NCBI RefSeq assembly: GCF_009938015.1
Contig: NZ_AP021884.1
Coordinates: forward strand, 2,440,585-2,504,584
Direction: 5' to 3'
Source of the DNA: Sulfuriferula plumbiphila
GTDB lineage: Bacteria > Pseudomonadota > Gammaproteobacteria > Burkholderiales > Sulfuriferulaceae
DNA length: 64,000 nt
A program made the position numbers and the translations under genes. This document shows, piece after piece, positions 32,001 through 41,781 of this stretch. A model generated the notes under the pieces. The model had not been told where the DNA came from, ran no database searches, and was given only the letters and a program-made list of their open reading frames with translations. Numbering within the stretch: the first letter of the stretch is position 1; every line of letters starts with the position of its first letter.

Positions 32001-32636
32001 ATGATCAATCGTTACAGCTCCCCGTATCCGAACTACATCCATCAGCTATTCGTCACGCCATCCAAGCACCTCTATGTATTGAAGGATAGGCGGCTGAAGT
32101 GGCAAGACAAGGCCATGGAAGTGCAGCTCGACAAGGTGGAGGAAGCGGACAAGGAGCATGTCGTCCACTACATCGTGGCCGACCACACCTCCTCAGCCTT
32201 CTACGCGGAACTGAGAACCAGCAAGACGCTCATGACGCCAATTGAATTCCTGACGCGTGCATGGGCCAAGAAGCCAGACTTCTTCTTCCATGGCATGCCC
32301 GAGCAACTAATCATTCCAACCGGCGTATCGAACAAGTATCCGGAAATCTACGACTGGCTGAAGCAACTGCAGGTCGGTATCGTTCCCCCGCCCAGCGGCT
32401 TCTATGCCGGCATCCATCAGGTCAGAAACTGGGAAAAGGACGTGGCAAATACCATCAGCTTTCACGATTACCTGGAAAAGACGCCTTGTACGTTGGACCA
32501 TCTCCGCACAACCATCGCCCGGATGCTGCAAAAGGCCAACGACAGAGAAATCAACCGACCGGGTATTCGTATGACTCGAAAGCAGTTATGGGAGATGCCG
32601 GTTGAAGGTCGGCCTCCCATCCGGGTCATGGGTTGA
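32001..32636 (+). CDS. Degenerate DDE-integrase-fold protein
   Basis: 211 residues, not in a family I can name. The order of segments matches a retroviral-integrase (rve) core: VQLDK at the first-Asp strand (D44), VVHYIVADHTSSAFYAELRT at the second strand, LIIPTG where active enzymes have LITDNG, then IYDWLKQLQVGIVPPPSGFY and VRNWEKDV at the final-Glu helix. The second catalytic Asp is thus missing, so strand transfer is unlikely. It probably serves as a DNA-binding partner of the upstream XRE protein. Fold assignment rests on pattern reading and needs a structure prediction. Confidence 0.45.
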   Translation: MINRYSSPYPNYIHQLFVTPSKHLYVLKDRRLKWQDKAMEVQLDKVEEADKEHVVHYIVADHTSSAFYAELRTSKTLMTPIEFLTRAWAKKPDFFFHGMPEQLIIPTGVSNKYPEIYDWLKQLQVGIVPPPSGFYAGIHQVRNWEKDVANTISFHDYLEKTPCTLDHLRTTIARMLQKANDREINRPGIRMTRKQLWEMPVEGRPPIRVMG

Positions 32637-32698
32637 GCGTTTCCGCGGTTGCCAGCAGGCCCCGACGCCCCGCCGCAACGGGCGGGGCGCTGCGGCCG

Positions 32699-33013
32699 TC
32701 AGGCCGCCTGGGGCTTGCTGCGCGACCAGATCAGGTCGTGCGTGCCGTCCTCGCCTTCGATCAGGCGGGCATAGACCGTTGCCGGGAACGAAGGATCGTC
32801 GAGGGTCGCGGACAGGTACTCCCGCCCGGCCTCGCTGGTCTTCTTCCACGCCGCGCCGATGTCGTGACTGGCCGCCTGCAGGCGGAAGTCGGGGGCGTTC
32901 TCGCTGCTGCCCTTGTCGTTGGGAACCAGCTTGACCTTGACGTTGAGCGTCAGGGTGCGCAGCGTGCCGGTGAAGCCGTCTTTGTCCGCGGTGAAGGTGC
33001 CGATGTTGGCCAT
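32699..33013 (-). CDS. DUF736 protein
   Basis: 104 residues starting [20 protein letters not shown], the hallmark of DUF736, with [20 protein letters not shown] and [19 protein letters not shown]. Common in ICEs and plasmids of alpha- and betaproteobacteria near DUF932 and ParB genes. Small beta-rich cytosolic protein, function unknown. A good ribosome-binding site (AAAGGAAAA) precedes the ATG. Confidence 0.92.
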   Translation of the reverse strand: MANIGTFTADKDGFTGTLRTLTLNVKVKLVPNDKGSSENAPDFRLQAASHDIGAAWKKTSEAGREYLSATLDDPSFPATVYARLIEGEDGTHDLIWSRSKPQAA

Positions 33014-33663
33014 GATGATTTTTCCTTTCGGTTGAACAAGGCTCGCGCCCATCGCGTCCTTGTTGTGATCCGGCCGGCGGGGGACGGGCGGGCTGCACCG
33101 CTTGCGGTCGCAACGCAGTGGAGAACCGGAAGGCGAAAAGAATTTGTCCCGCGAGGAAGCCGCGCAGCGGCGGGGAAATTGTTTGCGCCGGACGGTTGCA
33201 GCGATGAAGCCCGAGGCGCAGCCGTGCCACCACCAGGATTCACAACGAGACAAGGACGCCTTGGGCCGACCGCTCCGAAAGGAGATGTGGCCGACTCGAC
33301 ATCCCCGCTCGAAGGCTGCACCAGCACGATTGCCGACGCGGGCCAGGTCAACCACCCGACGACAGGCGAGAACGCCCCTGCCGCACTCTGCGGCGCCTGT
33401 CTTGAGGTGTGGCGTGGAAGCTTCATGGCGATGCAGGGCGGTGTCTGTGAACCGTCCTTCGTGGACGTGATAGGCAAGAACCGCCAGCGTTGACGACGGC
33501 ACGCATTCACACAACCTGCCGCAGCAAGCCACGGCGTGTTCGCCAGAGCCCCGCCCATCGCGGTGGCGCGCTGGCTAGGCCGATCCGGCGATACCCGGTT
33601 CGGCTCTCTCACAGGGGCGCCAAGCTGCGCGCGGCGGGGATAGCCCGCAGGGCTTTCCCCCTG
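33014..33663. other. 650-bp spacer upstream of DUF736
   Basis: No gene recognised on either strand; several long frames are open because of high GC. It holds the DUF736 leader and ends in the repeat block described at 33579-33781. Confidence 0.35.
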
Positions 33664-33781
33664 GAGGCAAGCGAAGCGCGCAGCGCCGCAGGCGCGAAGG
33701 CGTGAGGGATTGAAGCCGAATGGCCGTGACGGCTAAGACGGCACGGGGCGCAGCCCGAAAGCCCGGCGGCGCGCCGGCACG
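33579..33781 (+). repeat. ICE intergenic repeat, copy A (left flank of helicase)
   Basis: The part from 33664 (GAGGCAAGCGAAGCGCGCAG, later GAGGGATTGAAGCCGAATGG) is nearly identical to 37310-37434. The part from 33579 to about 33700 is shared with 41590-41709. Copies C and E are more divergent. All copies lie between genes and point the same way. Confidence 0.7.
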
Positions 33782-33854
33782 CTGCACGGTTCCCGCTTTC
33801 CTCTTCGTCAGCCCCCACGAGGGCGTAGCACAGCGTTCGTGGGAAAGCCATAGC

Positions 33855-33995
33855 ATGGCATCATGGAAAGCTCAGCGCATCACCGAGGTGTCCCGCACAC
33901 GCATAGCGTCCATGGCAATTCAAGCAGATGGACAACAAATACGCGCGGCGTGGACCGCAAAGAAAATTAAGAGCATGAAAGGGAAGGCATCTTGA
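33855..33995 (+). CDS. Possible 46-aa leader peptide before the helicase
   Basis: ATG at 33855 (MASWKAQRITEVSRTRIASM) to a TGA whose TG is shared with the TTG start of the helicase. Lys/Arg-rich. The overlap suggests translational coupling, which would explain the helicase's TTG start. No homology is recognised; it may be a chance frame. Confidence 0.3.
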   Translation: MASWKAQRITEVSRTRIASMAIQADGQQIRAAWTAKKIKSMKGKAS

Positions 33996-36900
33996 AGGAG
34001 CCAGAGAACATCATCCGCTACTGGCATGCAGTCGAGTTGCTGCAGCCGCAATCGGCCCCCAAGGTCAAGAAGCGCAGTAGCGTCTATGGCGCATTCTTTC
34101 ACGACACACCCTGCACGCGCCCCATTCCTCCGTGGGCGCCCGAGAGCATCGTCAGCAAGCAGGCGCTTCCCGACAAGCGCGAATGGAGCCATACGCTCTA
34201 TGCCCACCTGTACGACAGTCGGCTCGTCGCCGCCGCACTCAAGGAACTGTACGGCGCCGACCAGGGCTACCGCGAGCCGCAGCACAGAGAGTCAGCGCTG
34301 TTCGCCGCAAAATTCACCTTGAATGGGCAACTTGTGGAGGACAGTTTCGTGCTCTCCAGCGAGGCCTGGTTCCTCGGGCGGGCGCTGGCGAGAAATGATT
34401 GGACACGCGGTTTCGAGGACGATCAACGGGCCGCCGCCGAGCAGGCGCTAACGCAGCTACAGGGCCAGGTGTCCGGCGATGCGCTGCGGGACTTCACCCG
34501 GTGGGTGCTGCAGTTCCTCGGCGTGGCGGACTTCTTTGCAACTGTTGAGCGCCCACCACTGCGATTCCGTTCCCAACCCGTCAAACCCGACAAGCCCGCA
34601 TCGGAGGACGATCCGCTCAACAGCTTCCTGCTCGACGACCTTGCCACAGTTGCTGACAGCCTCAGCAAGGGCGTGGCGAGCGAAGCGTTGAACCAATACC
34701 TGCGCCGCCACGATCCGCAACCGCGGCTGCACATCGACAGCGACGACGCTTCCCCGTCGCTGATCGAGCGGCTGATGCCGCAGGCCCATGCCGATAGCTG
34801 CTGGCCCTCCGAACGGCACCTGGGGCTTGTGCATTCCCAGCAACTGGCCGTGAACACCGTTCTGTCCAAGCTCGCTGACGGACAAGGACTTCTGGGAGTC
34901 AATGGCCCGCCGGGCACGGGCAAAACGACCCTGCTACGCGACTTGATCGCCGCCATCATCACCAGCCGGGCCGATGTGCTTGCCACGCTGCGCCGCGCAT
35001 CGGACGGTTTCGCCAGCAACGCGCGCGAAACCAGCAACGATGGCGGCAAGGAGCAGGTCGCCTTCAAGCTCAATCCTTCGCTGTACGGCTTCGAGATCGT
35101 GGTCGCTTCGTCCAACAACGGCGCTGTGGAGAACGTCACCCTTGAACTGCCACAGCGCGACAAGATCGACGAGAGTTGGCTGCCCGAGGCCGAGCACTTC
35201 GCCGACCTGGGCGAGCTGATCACCGGCAAGCCGGCCTGGGGATTGATCTCTGGCGCGCTGGGCAGCAAGGCGCGGCGTAAGGCGTTCGTGGACCGCTACT
35301 TCTACGGACAGAGTCCATCGGCCAGCCAAGACAAGGTGGGCAACAACGAGGAAGCCGGCGACGAAACCGACGATGAGAATGTCGTCAAGACCCTGTTTGC
35401 CGGCCCGGCCGCTGCTGCCGAGGCCGATGGCCAGCAAGCATCTCCGCAACAACAGAAGAAAGCGCCGCAAGGCCTGATGGCATGGCTTGGCGGGCACAGC
35501 CAGCTCAACAAGGAGCGTAGGCCGGAAGAACGCCAAGCCCTTTGGCAACAGGCGGTCGCCGAGTACGTGGCGGCCAAGGCGCAGGTTCGCTCGGCATGCG
35601 CCGATGCCTCCCGCATCCGCACACTAATCCAGGCGCTGGAAACGACCAGGAAGAAGATCACCGAAACGACCGCCACCGTGCAAGCGCTTGAACAGCGCTT
35701 GGTGCGCACGACGGAACAACAGGCGCGCCTGGATGCCGAGGAAGGCCGCCCCGCCAATGCGGCGTTCAAACATGCGCTGGAGGGGCTTGCTCAGCACCAG
35801 GCTAGCAAGCCAAGGTTCTGGGCGAACTTATGCAGTCTGTGGGGCGCGTCACGCACCTGGAACACTGCGCTGAAACTGCTGCAAGACCGGCATGGCCTCG
35901 CCAAGGCCGAGTTCGACCGCATCGCACGGCTCGCCAAGCAGTTCGAGGACTCCAGGCAGCAACTGGATCGGCAGATCGCCAGTGGGCAGCAGGCGTTGAG
36001 GAAAATGCAGGCGGAAGATCAATCCCTGACGCAACAGGCCAGCGATTTGGCCAGCGCTTGCCGGGCCGACCATCTGCTGGCATGGCTGCGCGGCGGCGTC
36101 ATCGGTCGTGGCGACGCCATCGAACTGGCCGAACCCTGGCACATCGAGGGCTGGCGACAGGCCCGTGCGCGTGTCTTCATCCAGGCGCTGAAGCTGCATC
36201 GGACGTTCTTCGAGCTGGAGGCGGCACGGATGCGCTCCAACCTGTTCCTGATCAACGCGATGTTGACCGGCACCCACCTGCAGGGACTCTCGCGCGAGGC
36301 GATTCGCTCGGCTTGGGCCTCGTTGTTCATGGTTGTGCCGGTACTCAGCAGCACCTTTGCCTCGTTCGCACGCTCTTTCCGCTCATTGGGGCCGGGGGAG
36401 ATCGGTTGGCTGCTGGTGGATGAAGCCGGACAGGCCCCCCCGCAAGCAGCGGTGGGGGCGCTGTGGCGTTCCCGGCGCGCGCTGCTGGTGGGTGACCCTC
36501 TCCAGCTCAAGCCGATCGTCACCGTGTCCGACTCAGTGCTGGAACACATGCGCACGCGCTACCGCGTCGATGCGCATTGGCTCCCCAACAGACAATCCGC
36601 GCAGACCTTGGCGGACCAGGCCACGACATGGGGCCGCCTGGCAGGACCGGCCGACAGCAAGACGTGGGTGGGGCTGCCCTTGGTCGCGCATCGGCGCTGT
36701 GACAAGCCGATGCACGGGCTGGCCAACCGCATCGCCTACGACGGCGCCATGGTGTACGGCACCATAGCACCGCGCGCCGACAAGGAGACGCGCGCCCGCC
36801 TGCCGACAGGATGGATTAACGCCAGCGGAGCATCCGACGGGAACTGGGTGCCGGCCGAAGGGGAGGCTTTGAGGGCACTGCTCGCCCTGCTGCGCGTGGA

Positions 36901-37255
36901 CGGTGTGGATGCGGCCGACATCTCGGTCATCACGCCTTTCAAGGCTGTACAGGAAAACCTCAAACGCCTGCTCGGCGACACGATGGTTTCCGGAACCATC
37001 CACACCATGCAGGGCAAGGAGGCTCCGGTCGTCATCATGGTGTTGGGCGGCAATACCGAAGGTTCCGGCGCACGCGATTGGGCGGTCTCGGAACCCAACC
37101 TGTTGAACGTGGCGGCCACACGGGCCAAGCGGCGCTTCTACGTGATCGGCGACCGAAACGACTGGCAGAACCGGGCTCTGTTTTGCGATGTCATGGACCT
37201 CTTGCCGCTCCAGCGCCTTCCCAAGTGCGAAGAGGTATTGGAGGTACGACCTTAG
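33992..37255 (+). CDS. Large Upf1-like SF1 helicase/ATPase
   Basis: 1087 residues. Walker A NGPPGTGKTT at 304-313 and Walker B LLVDEAGQAPP (Asp810-Glu811) are separated by a roughly 500-residue insertion with long coiled coils (about 520-760). C-terminal helicase motifs follow: LVGDPLQLKPIV, SVITPFKAVQENL, TIHTMQGKEAPVVIMVLGG and LNVAATRAKRRFYVIGD. The start is a TTG with AAAGGGAAGG upstream; no in-frame ATG exists before an upstream stop. No nuclease domain is evident. Stand-alone cargo flanked by direct repeats A and B, resembling defence-type helicases; exact role unknown. Confidence 0.85.
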   Translation: MKEPENIIRYWHAVELLQPQSAPKVKKRSSVYGAFFHDTPCTRPIPPWAPESIVSKQALPDKREWSHTLYAHLYDSRLVAAALKELYGADQGYREPQHRESALFAAKFTLNGQLVEDSFVLSSEAWFLGRALARNDWTRGFEDDQRAAAEQALTQLQGQVSGDALRDFTRWVLQFLGVADFFATVERPPLRFRSQPVKPDKPASEDDPLNSFLLDDLATVADSLSKGVASEALNQYLRRHDPQPRLHIDSDDASPSLIERLMPQAHADSCWPSERHLGLVHSQQLAVNTVLSKLADGQGLLGVNGPPGTGKTTLLRDLIAAIITSRADVLATLRRASDGFASNARETSNDGGKEQVAFKLNPSLYGFEIVVASSNNGAVENVTLELPQRDKIDESWLPEAEHFADLGELITGKPAWGLISGALGSKARRKAFVDRYFYGQSPSASQDKVGNNEEAGDETDDENVVKTLFAGPAAAAEADGQQASPQQQKKAPQGLMAWLGGHSQLNKERRPEERQALWQQAVAEYVAAKAQVRSACADASRIRTLIQALETTRKKITETTATVQALEQRLVRTTEQQARLDAEEGRPANAAFKHALEGLAQHQASKPRFWANLCSLWGASRTWNTALKLLQDRHGLAKAEFDRIARLAKQFEDSRQQLDRQIASGQQALRKMQAEDQSLTQQASDLASACRADHLLAWLRGGVIGRGDAIELAEPWHIEGWRQARARVFIQALKLHRTFFELEAARMRSNLFLINAMLTGTHLQGLSREAIRSAWASLFMVVPVLSSTFASFARSFRSLGPGEIGWLLVDEAGQAPPQAAVGALWRSRRALLVGDPLQLKPIVTVSDSVLEHMRTRYRVDAHWLPNRQSAQTLADQATTWGRLAGPADSKTWVGLPLVAHRRCDKPMHGLANRIAYDGAMVYGTIAPRADKETRARLPTGWINASGASDGNWVPAEGEALRALLALLRVDGVDAADISVITPFKAVQENLKRLLGDTMVSGTIHTMQGKEAPVVIMVLGGNTEGSGARDWAVSEPNLLNVAATRAKRRFYVIGDRNDWQNRALFCDVMDLLPLQRLPKCEEVLEVRP

Positions 37256-37309
37256 CAATCGTGCCGGGGCTTGGTTCAGTCCGAGCGCGGGCTGTACACC
37301 GATCGCCTA

Positions 37310-37434
37310 GAGGCAAGCGAAGCGCGCAGCGTCATAGGCGCAAAGGTGCGTGAGGGATTGAAGCCGAATGGCCGTGACGGCAAAGGCGGCACGGGGCGCA
37401 GCCCAAAAGCCCGACGGCGCATCGCGCCGGCACG
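37310..37434 (+). repeat. ICE intergenic repeat, copy B (right flank of helicase)
   Basis: Matches 33664-33781 with only scattered changes and small insertions: same GAGGCAAGCGAAGCGCGCAG start, same GAGGGATTGAAGCCGAATGG core, same GGCACGGGGCGCAGCCC and CGCGCCGGCACG end. Together A and B form direct repeats enclosing the helicase gene (33992-37255). Confidence 0.75.
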
Positions 37435-37472
37435 CCCAGGCCGTTCCAGATTTCCAAGCAAGGAACGCGAAC

Positions 37473-37637
37473 ATGCGCCTGATGGAATCGGAATTGTCGG
37501 TGCTGCCGCGAGCGCTACAGGCGGCAGGCTGTGAGCCGCTGGATGATTCCGCGTACTACGCGCGCTTTGGCTTTCTGGCCCATGCGGGTTTGCAACTGCC
37601 GGGCGAGATGCCCGGCCGCATCAACACCGCCGCCTGA
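37473..37637 (+). CDS. Small 54-aa ICE protein
   Basis: MRLMESELSVLPRALQAAGC with ARFGFLAHAGLQLP; ATG at 37473 preceded by AAGGAACG. Unrecognised. The sensible ribosome-binding site and compact fold-like composition argue for a real small gene of the ICE maintenance region. Confidence 0.45.
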   Translation: MRLMESELSVLPRALQAAGCEPLDDSAYYARFGFLAHAGLQLPGEMPGRINTAA

Positions 37638-37766
37638 GCAACCGTGAAGGCGGCGTCGATTTGATTCGGCTGCTGGCCTTCGACACCGGGTGCGGCCACC
37701 GCCGCGCCCGGATTTTGCGTCCACCGCGCCCAAGACGGAACGGCCTGGGCGCGGTGCTGATCGCGG

Positions 37767-37976
37767 TTATTCCTTCGTCTCGATAAGCCACCACACGGCA
37801 CACGGCAAAGCGCGGCCCGTGATGGGGTGAATGTCGGTGAGGTCGGCGCGAGCCGACCAGCCCGAGGGCGGACGGTAGGCGCGCACGTCGCCTTCGCCGT
37901 GCCAGCGGCGGACGCGTACCGTGCCGGGGGCATAGATTGCCGCCATGCGCGGGCGGCTGGTCATATTGCGGGTCAC
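37767..37976 (-). CDS. Small 69-aa ICE protein after parB
   Basis: GTG start at 37976 with GGAAGGAGAG upstream; an internal ATG at 37964 is also possible. It contains MAAIYAPGTVRVRRWHGEGD, YRPPSGWSARADLTDIHPIT and CAVWWLIETKE. Not recognised. It lies 62 bp downstream of parB in the same direction, across a GCCCCGG/CCGGGGC hairpin (38001-38020), so probably the distal gene of that operon. Confidence 0.6.
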   Translation of the reverse strand: MTRNMTSRPRMAAIYAPGTVRVRRWHGEGDVRAYRPPSGWSARADLTDIHPITGRALPCAVWWLIETKE

Positions 37977-38038
37977 GGCATCTCTCCTTCCCAGCGAAGC
38001 GCCCCGGTCGAAGCCGGGGCGTTTGCCTTCTGCGCGGG

Positions 38039-40093
38039 TCAAACGGCCAGCGCCTCGGCGGACTCATTCGCCACGACTTCGGCATCCTCCGGGGCGTTCT
38101 GCTCCGGGCCTTCCGCCTGTGCCACCTCCTGCGGGCATTCGCCCTTGAAGATGGCGGGCATCCAGCCCGTACCATCGACCAGCCGCTCGGCTTCGCTGGC
38201 AATGTCGCCCTTCTTCAACTTCGCCAGCCGGTTGACATGCTCCGGCGCGTACGCGCCCACAGCTTGGAGAATTGCGGCCTTCGGCACATGCCGGAAATAG
38301 TCCTCGGCGCTCGGCTTCCACCATGCCGCCATGTCGAGGCCCACGGCCTGCGCCAGTTCCGCGCCGGGTTGGCGCGGCGTGGCGCGAGGCGTCACTACGT
38401 CCACTGTCGAAGCCACGCACACAGCCAGCAGCTTGACCAGTTCGCCTTGTTCCATCGCCAGCAGCACGGCGAACAGTTCGGCGCTGTCCTCGGGCAGCTT
38501 GCCGCCCCATGCCTGTTGCAGTTCGCGCAGAGCGACGGCGGCGGGCGATTCCGGCCAGTCCGGGGCCATGCCTTCCAGCCGGTCTTGCACTGCTAAACGC
38601 ACGCCCAGCGGCAGGTCATTGCCGTAGTGGTTACCCTGCAAGACGGTCTGCACCATGCCATGCACCAGCGCAGCCAGCGCCACTTGCGGATGCTGGGCGA
38701 CTTCGATTTGCAGCGCTGCCGTGCGATGCGCGCTCAAGCGCTGCGCCAGCCGGTCGGACATGGCGGGGGCTTTCGCTTCGTCTGCCACGTCGCCTTCATC
38801 GTCGTTCTCGGCTTCCTCACTGCCGAAACCCTGCCGCAGCCGTTCCAGCGTGCGCAGCGCCTTGGCCTCGGCCTCGCGCAGTAGCCCGCGATGAATGACG
38901 GCCTCGCCGTTGCGGTCGATGGTGACGATGGCCCCGGCTGCGGCCTTCGCGTTCGGGCTGTAGTCCTGCAAGCCATCTTCCAGCGCCTGCAATTGCTCGC
39001 CCAGCGCCTCGCCTTCCTCTTGCAGTGCGTCGGCCTTTTCTTCGTCATCTACGTCCAGCGCGGCATCGAGGGCTTCGCCCACCTCCTGCATCTTGGTTTG
39101 CAGTTTCTCGATGCGCTGGGCCTCGCGTTTGGTCGGTTCGCGCCGCTCCCTCGGTGCTCGCTGGAAGGCGTGCAGGTCGGCATGGGTTACGCTTGGCGTG
39201 GCATCCACCCATGCCCAGCCTTCGGCCTTCACTTCGGCGGCGATACCTGCCAGCTTGTCTTGCGCCAGCCGCTCCAGCAGCGCAGCGTCGGTCAGATACA
39301 CGCCTGCATCGCCTTCCGCGAACAGGTCGCGGCGAACACCGCCGCCCGCCCGCTCGTAGGTGTCCAGCCCGACAAAGCGCACCTGCGGATGCCGGTAGGC
39401 GTCGATTTCGCGCTCGGTGAGACGTTCGCGCAAGTTGGCCGGATGGCGCTGCCACGTCGGCGCATCGTAGAACGCGCTTTCCTGCGTGGTGTGGTCGTCA
39501 GTGATGGCAAGCGCCATCAACTGATCGAGCGTGACGGCATCGGCGCGATAGTCGGCCATCAGGCGCGGCGAGACGTTCGCTAGCTTCAAGCGGCGCTGTA
39601 CCACCAGCGGCGTCACGCTGAAATCTGCCGCAATGTCTTCGATGGGTCGGCCTTCGGCCACCAGCGCGGCGAACGCCTCGAACTGGTCTGCCGGGTGCAT
39701 GGCTTCGCGCTGCACGTTCTCGGTGAGGCTGGCGGTGCGGGCCGTGCCATCGGCCACTTGCAGGCAAGGCACCTCCCAATCCTTCGGGATGTGGAGCTTC
39801 TTCGCCAACAGCTTGAGGGCTGCGAGGCGACGGCCACCGGCCACGACTTCGTAATGCTCGCCATCGGGGGCGGCAATCACAATGAGGTTTTGCAGCAGGC
39901 CCACGCGCTGGATGGATGCGGCCAGTTCGGGGATGGACATGCGCGGGGCCTTGCGCACGTTGCGGCCCGTTGGGCGCAGCACCAGCCGCGACAAGGGAAC
40001 CAGAATCAGGTTCTTGCTCGGGTCGGCGGCTTCCAGCGGGATAGCGGCGGCGGTGTTGATGGCGCGGGCTTCGGTTTGGGTAATGGCGTTCAT
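38039..40093 (-). CDS. parB: Large ParB/RepB/Spo0J-domain protein
   Basis: 684 residues from ATG 40093 (MNAITQTEAR), far longer than chromosomal ParB (about 300). The N-terminal ParB nuclease-like/CTPase domain has SIQRVGLLQNLIV, YEVVAGGRRLAAL and LTENVQREAMHPADQFEAF; the HTH is DIAADFSVTPLVVQRRLKLA. An acidic coiled coil (about 330-410) and a long unassigned C-terminus with WWKPSAEDYFRHVPKAAIL follow. This long type is typical of ICEs and is encoded far from parA, next to DUF932. It may act in maintenance or transcription rather than partition. Confidence 0.88.
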   Translation of the reverse strand: MNAITQTEARAINTAAAIPLEAADPSKNLILVPLSRLVLRPTGRNVRKAPRMSIPELAASIQRVGLLQNLIVIAAPDGEHYEVVAGGRRLAALKLLAKKLHIPKDWEVPCLQVADGTARTASLTENVQREAMHPADQFEAFAALVAEGRPIEDIAADFSVTPLVVQRRLKLANVSPRLMADYRADAVTLDQLMALAITDDHTTQESAFYDAPTWQRHPANLRERLTEREIDAYRHPQVRFVGLDTYERAGGGVRRDLFAEGDAGVYLTDAALLERLAQDKLAGIAAEVKAEGWAWVDATPSVTHADLHAFQRAPRERREPTKREAQRIEKLQTKMQEVGEALDAALDVDDEEKADALQEEGEALGEQLQALEDGLQDYSPNAKAAAGAIVTIDRNGEAVIHRGLLREAEAKALRTLERLRQGFGSEEAENDDEGDVADEAKAPAMSDRLAQRLSAHRTAALQIEVAQHPQVALAALVHGMVQTVLQGNHYGNDLPLGVRLAVQDRLEGMAPDWPESPAAVALRELQQAWGGKLPEDSAELFAVLLAMEQGELVKLLAVCVASTVDVVTPRATPRQPGAELAQAVGLDMAAWWKPSAEDYFRHVPKAAILQAVGAYAPEHVNRLAKLKKGDIASEAERLVDGTGWMPAIFKGECPQEVAQAEGPEQNAPEDAEVVANESAEALAV

Positions 40094-40161
40094 GGTATAT
40101 CTCCAATCGAATGAAACAAGGAATGGAGGGGAAACCGCCCCTCCGGCGGGTGAGGGGCGAT

Positions 40162-40989
40162 TCAGGCCTTGAGGGCGCGCATGCCATCGGCCAGCAGCCA
40201 CAGGGCGCGGTTCAGACGGATGTTCTGGTCAATGCCCTGCACCGGGCGCGTGCTCTGCCTGCGGCCATTCGCGGCACGGCCATGCAAGCCGCCCTTGGTC
40301 AAGTTCTCCTGCGTGCGGTTGAACACGCTCCACAGGTCGGGGCGGCGGTCGTCGAACCGGCGCGGCGTCAGGATTTGCGATTCCGTGATGGGTGCGGGCT
40401 TGTCCGGGTCGTCGTACTTGAGGGCCAGCGCGGCGCGGGCGAACACTTCGGATTCGCCATCGTCCAGCGTGATACCTCGCATCAGGTCGCGCGATTCCTT
40501 CACCTGCTCGAAGCCGCCCAGCACTTGGTAAGCGCCTTCGATGACGAGCCCGGACACATCGCCTTTGTGGGGTACGCGCACGTCCGCCACGGTGTCGCCG
40601 CAGACAAGGCCATTGCTGCAAACGAAGCGGAACATCCCGGCCAGCATCTGATAACTGCTGGTGCCGTCGTGCGAATTCAGCAGCACGATTTCATTGGCTT
40701 CCGCGCCGTTGATCTGGCTGGCGTGGCGCAGGCGCAGCATGTGTTTCGTGTGCTCGCGCTTGCGTTCATCGCGCACGCGGGTCTGCGTCACCATGAAAGG
40801 CTGGAAACCTTCCTTGCGCAGTTCGGTCAGCACGGCAGCGGTGGGGATGTAGCTGTACCGCTCGGAACGGCTCTCATGAGGGGCATCCGCGAAGATGGAC
40901 GGTGCCACGCGGCGGATTTGGTCATCAGACAGCGGGGAATCGCTGCGCAGCGACGGGGAACGGGAAGCGAAACGGGAGGCGATTTGCAT
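40162..40989 (-). CDS. DUF932 protein
   Basis: 275 residues. DUF932 blocks: YSYIPTAAVLTELRKEGFQP, GAEANEIVLLNSHDGTSSYQ, FRFVCSNGLVCGD and TRPVQGIDQNIRLNRALW. Widespread on plasmids, phages and ICEs; no biochemical activity established. It lies 68 bp upstream of parB in the same direction, probably co-transcribed. The ATG at 40989 is preceded by AGGAGAAAG. Confidence 0.9.
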   Translation of the reverse strand: MQIASRFASRSPSLRSDSPLSDDQIRRVAPSIFADAPHESRSERYSYIPTAAVLTELRKEGFQPFMVTQTRVRDERKREHTKHMLRLRHASQINGAEANEIVLLNSHDGTSSYQMLAGMFRFVCSNGLVCGDTVADVRVPHKGDVSGLVIEGAYQVLGGFEQVKESRDLMRGITLDDGESEVFARAALALKYDDPDKPAPITESQILTPRRFDDRRPDLWSVFNRTQENLTKGGLHGRAANGRRQSTRPVQGIDQNIRLNRALWLLADGMRALKA

Positions 40990-41781
40990 GGTCTTTCTCC
41001 TGACAAAAAAAGGGTTTGCTGTTCACACCGCACACCGGATTCCAAGATTTGGAGCCCAGCCTTTCGGCTGTTCGGTGCGGTCGGCACGAAGAACCCGGTT
41101 GGCCTCGTTGCCACCGTCTTTCCTGAGTTCATCGCCCGCGACGGTCAGGAGCGCGCGGATGGGAGCCGTCAAGGAGACAAGCGCAGGGTTGGTGCGGCCC
41201 ACAGGCGCAGCCGAGGACACGGCCCTGCGCGCCTTGACGGCACACGGCCGCGGGCTACAGTCGCGAGCAAGGTGATGGAGTCAGGAAAGATGGCTGGACA
41301 GGCAACGGCCTTCCCTGTGTGCTGACCGCACGGCAAGCGAAGCGCGCAGGCCCGGATCTGGAAGCCGGGCCGGAGGCGTCAGCCGAGCGGAGTGAGGGAA
41401 CGATGGAAGCCCGAATGGGGTGAGACGCCGCAGGTGGCTCGATGCGCAGCACGACAGCGCGACCGGCCATGTCTTCTTGGCCGGGGACGCCCTGAATTCG
41501 ATGTTCGGTGAATACCACGCCCAGGACAGCCATCATGCACAAGGCATCGAGGAGCTGCCTCTGCTGCTGGAACTGCGATTGGTTCCCGGCCGATCCGGCG
41601 CAGCCGGTTCGGCGGTCTTTGAGGGGCGCCAAGCACCGCGCGGCGGGGATAGGCCGCAGGGCTTTCCCCTGGAGGCAAGCGCAGTGCGCAGCGCCGCAGG
41701 CGCGAAGGTATCGACGCCAGGCGCAGCAAGAAGAAAGGCGCGTCGCCCGAAAGGACGACGCGCCAGGTTGCCAGCGCGCGA
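40990..41781. other. 790-bp spacer with promoter and repeat copies C and D
   Basis: A rightward promoter-like TTGACG-16-TACAGT sits at 41234-41261. Copy C of the repeat starts at 41332 (GGCAAGCGAAGCGCGCAGG, then GGGCCGGAGGCGTCAG and AGTGAGGGAACGATGGAAGC). Copy D spans 41590-41709 and matches the left part of copy A. The stretch 41420-41590 between them is open in a plus frame but shows no family features. No gene is called. Confidence 0.5.

Noticed and set aside
32633..33493. 286-codon plus frame opposite DUF736
   Set aside because: No start signal or domain; DUF736 on the minus strand is unambiguous.
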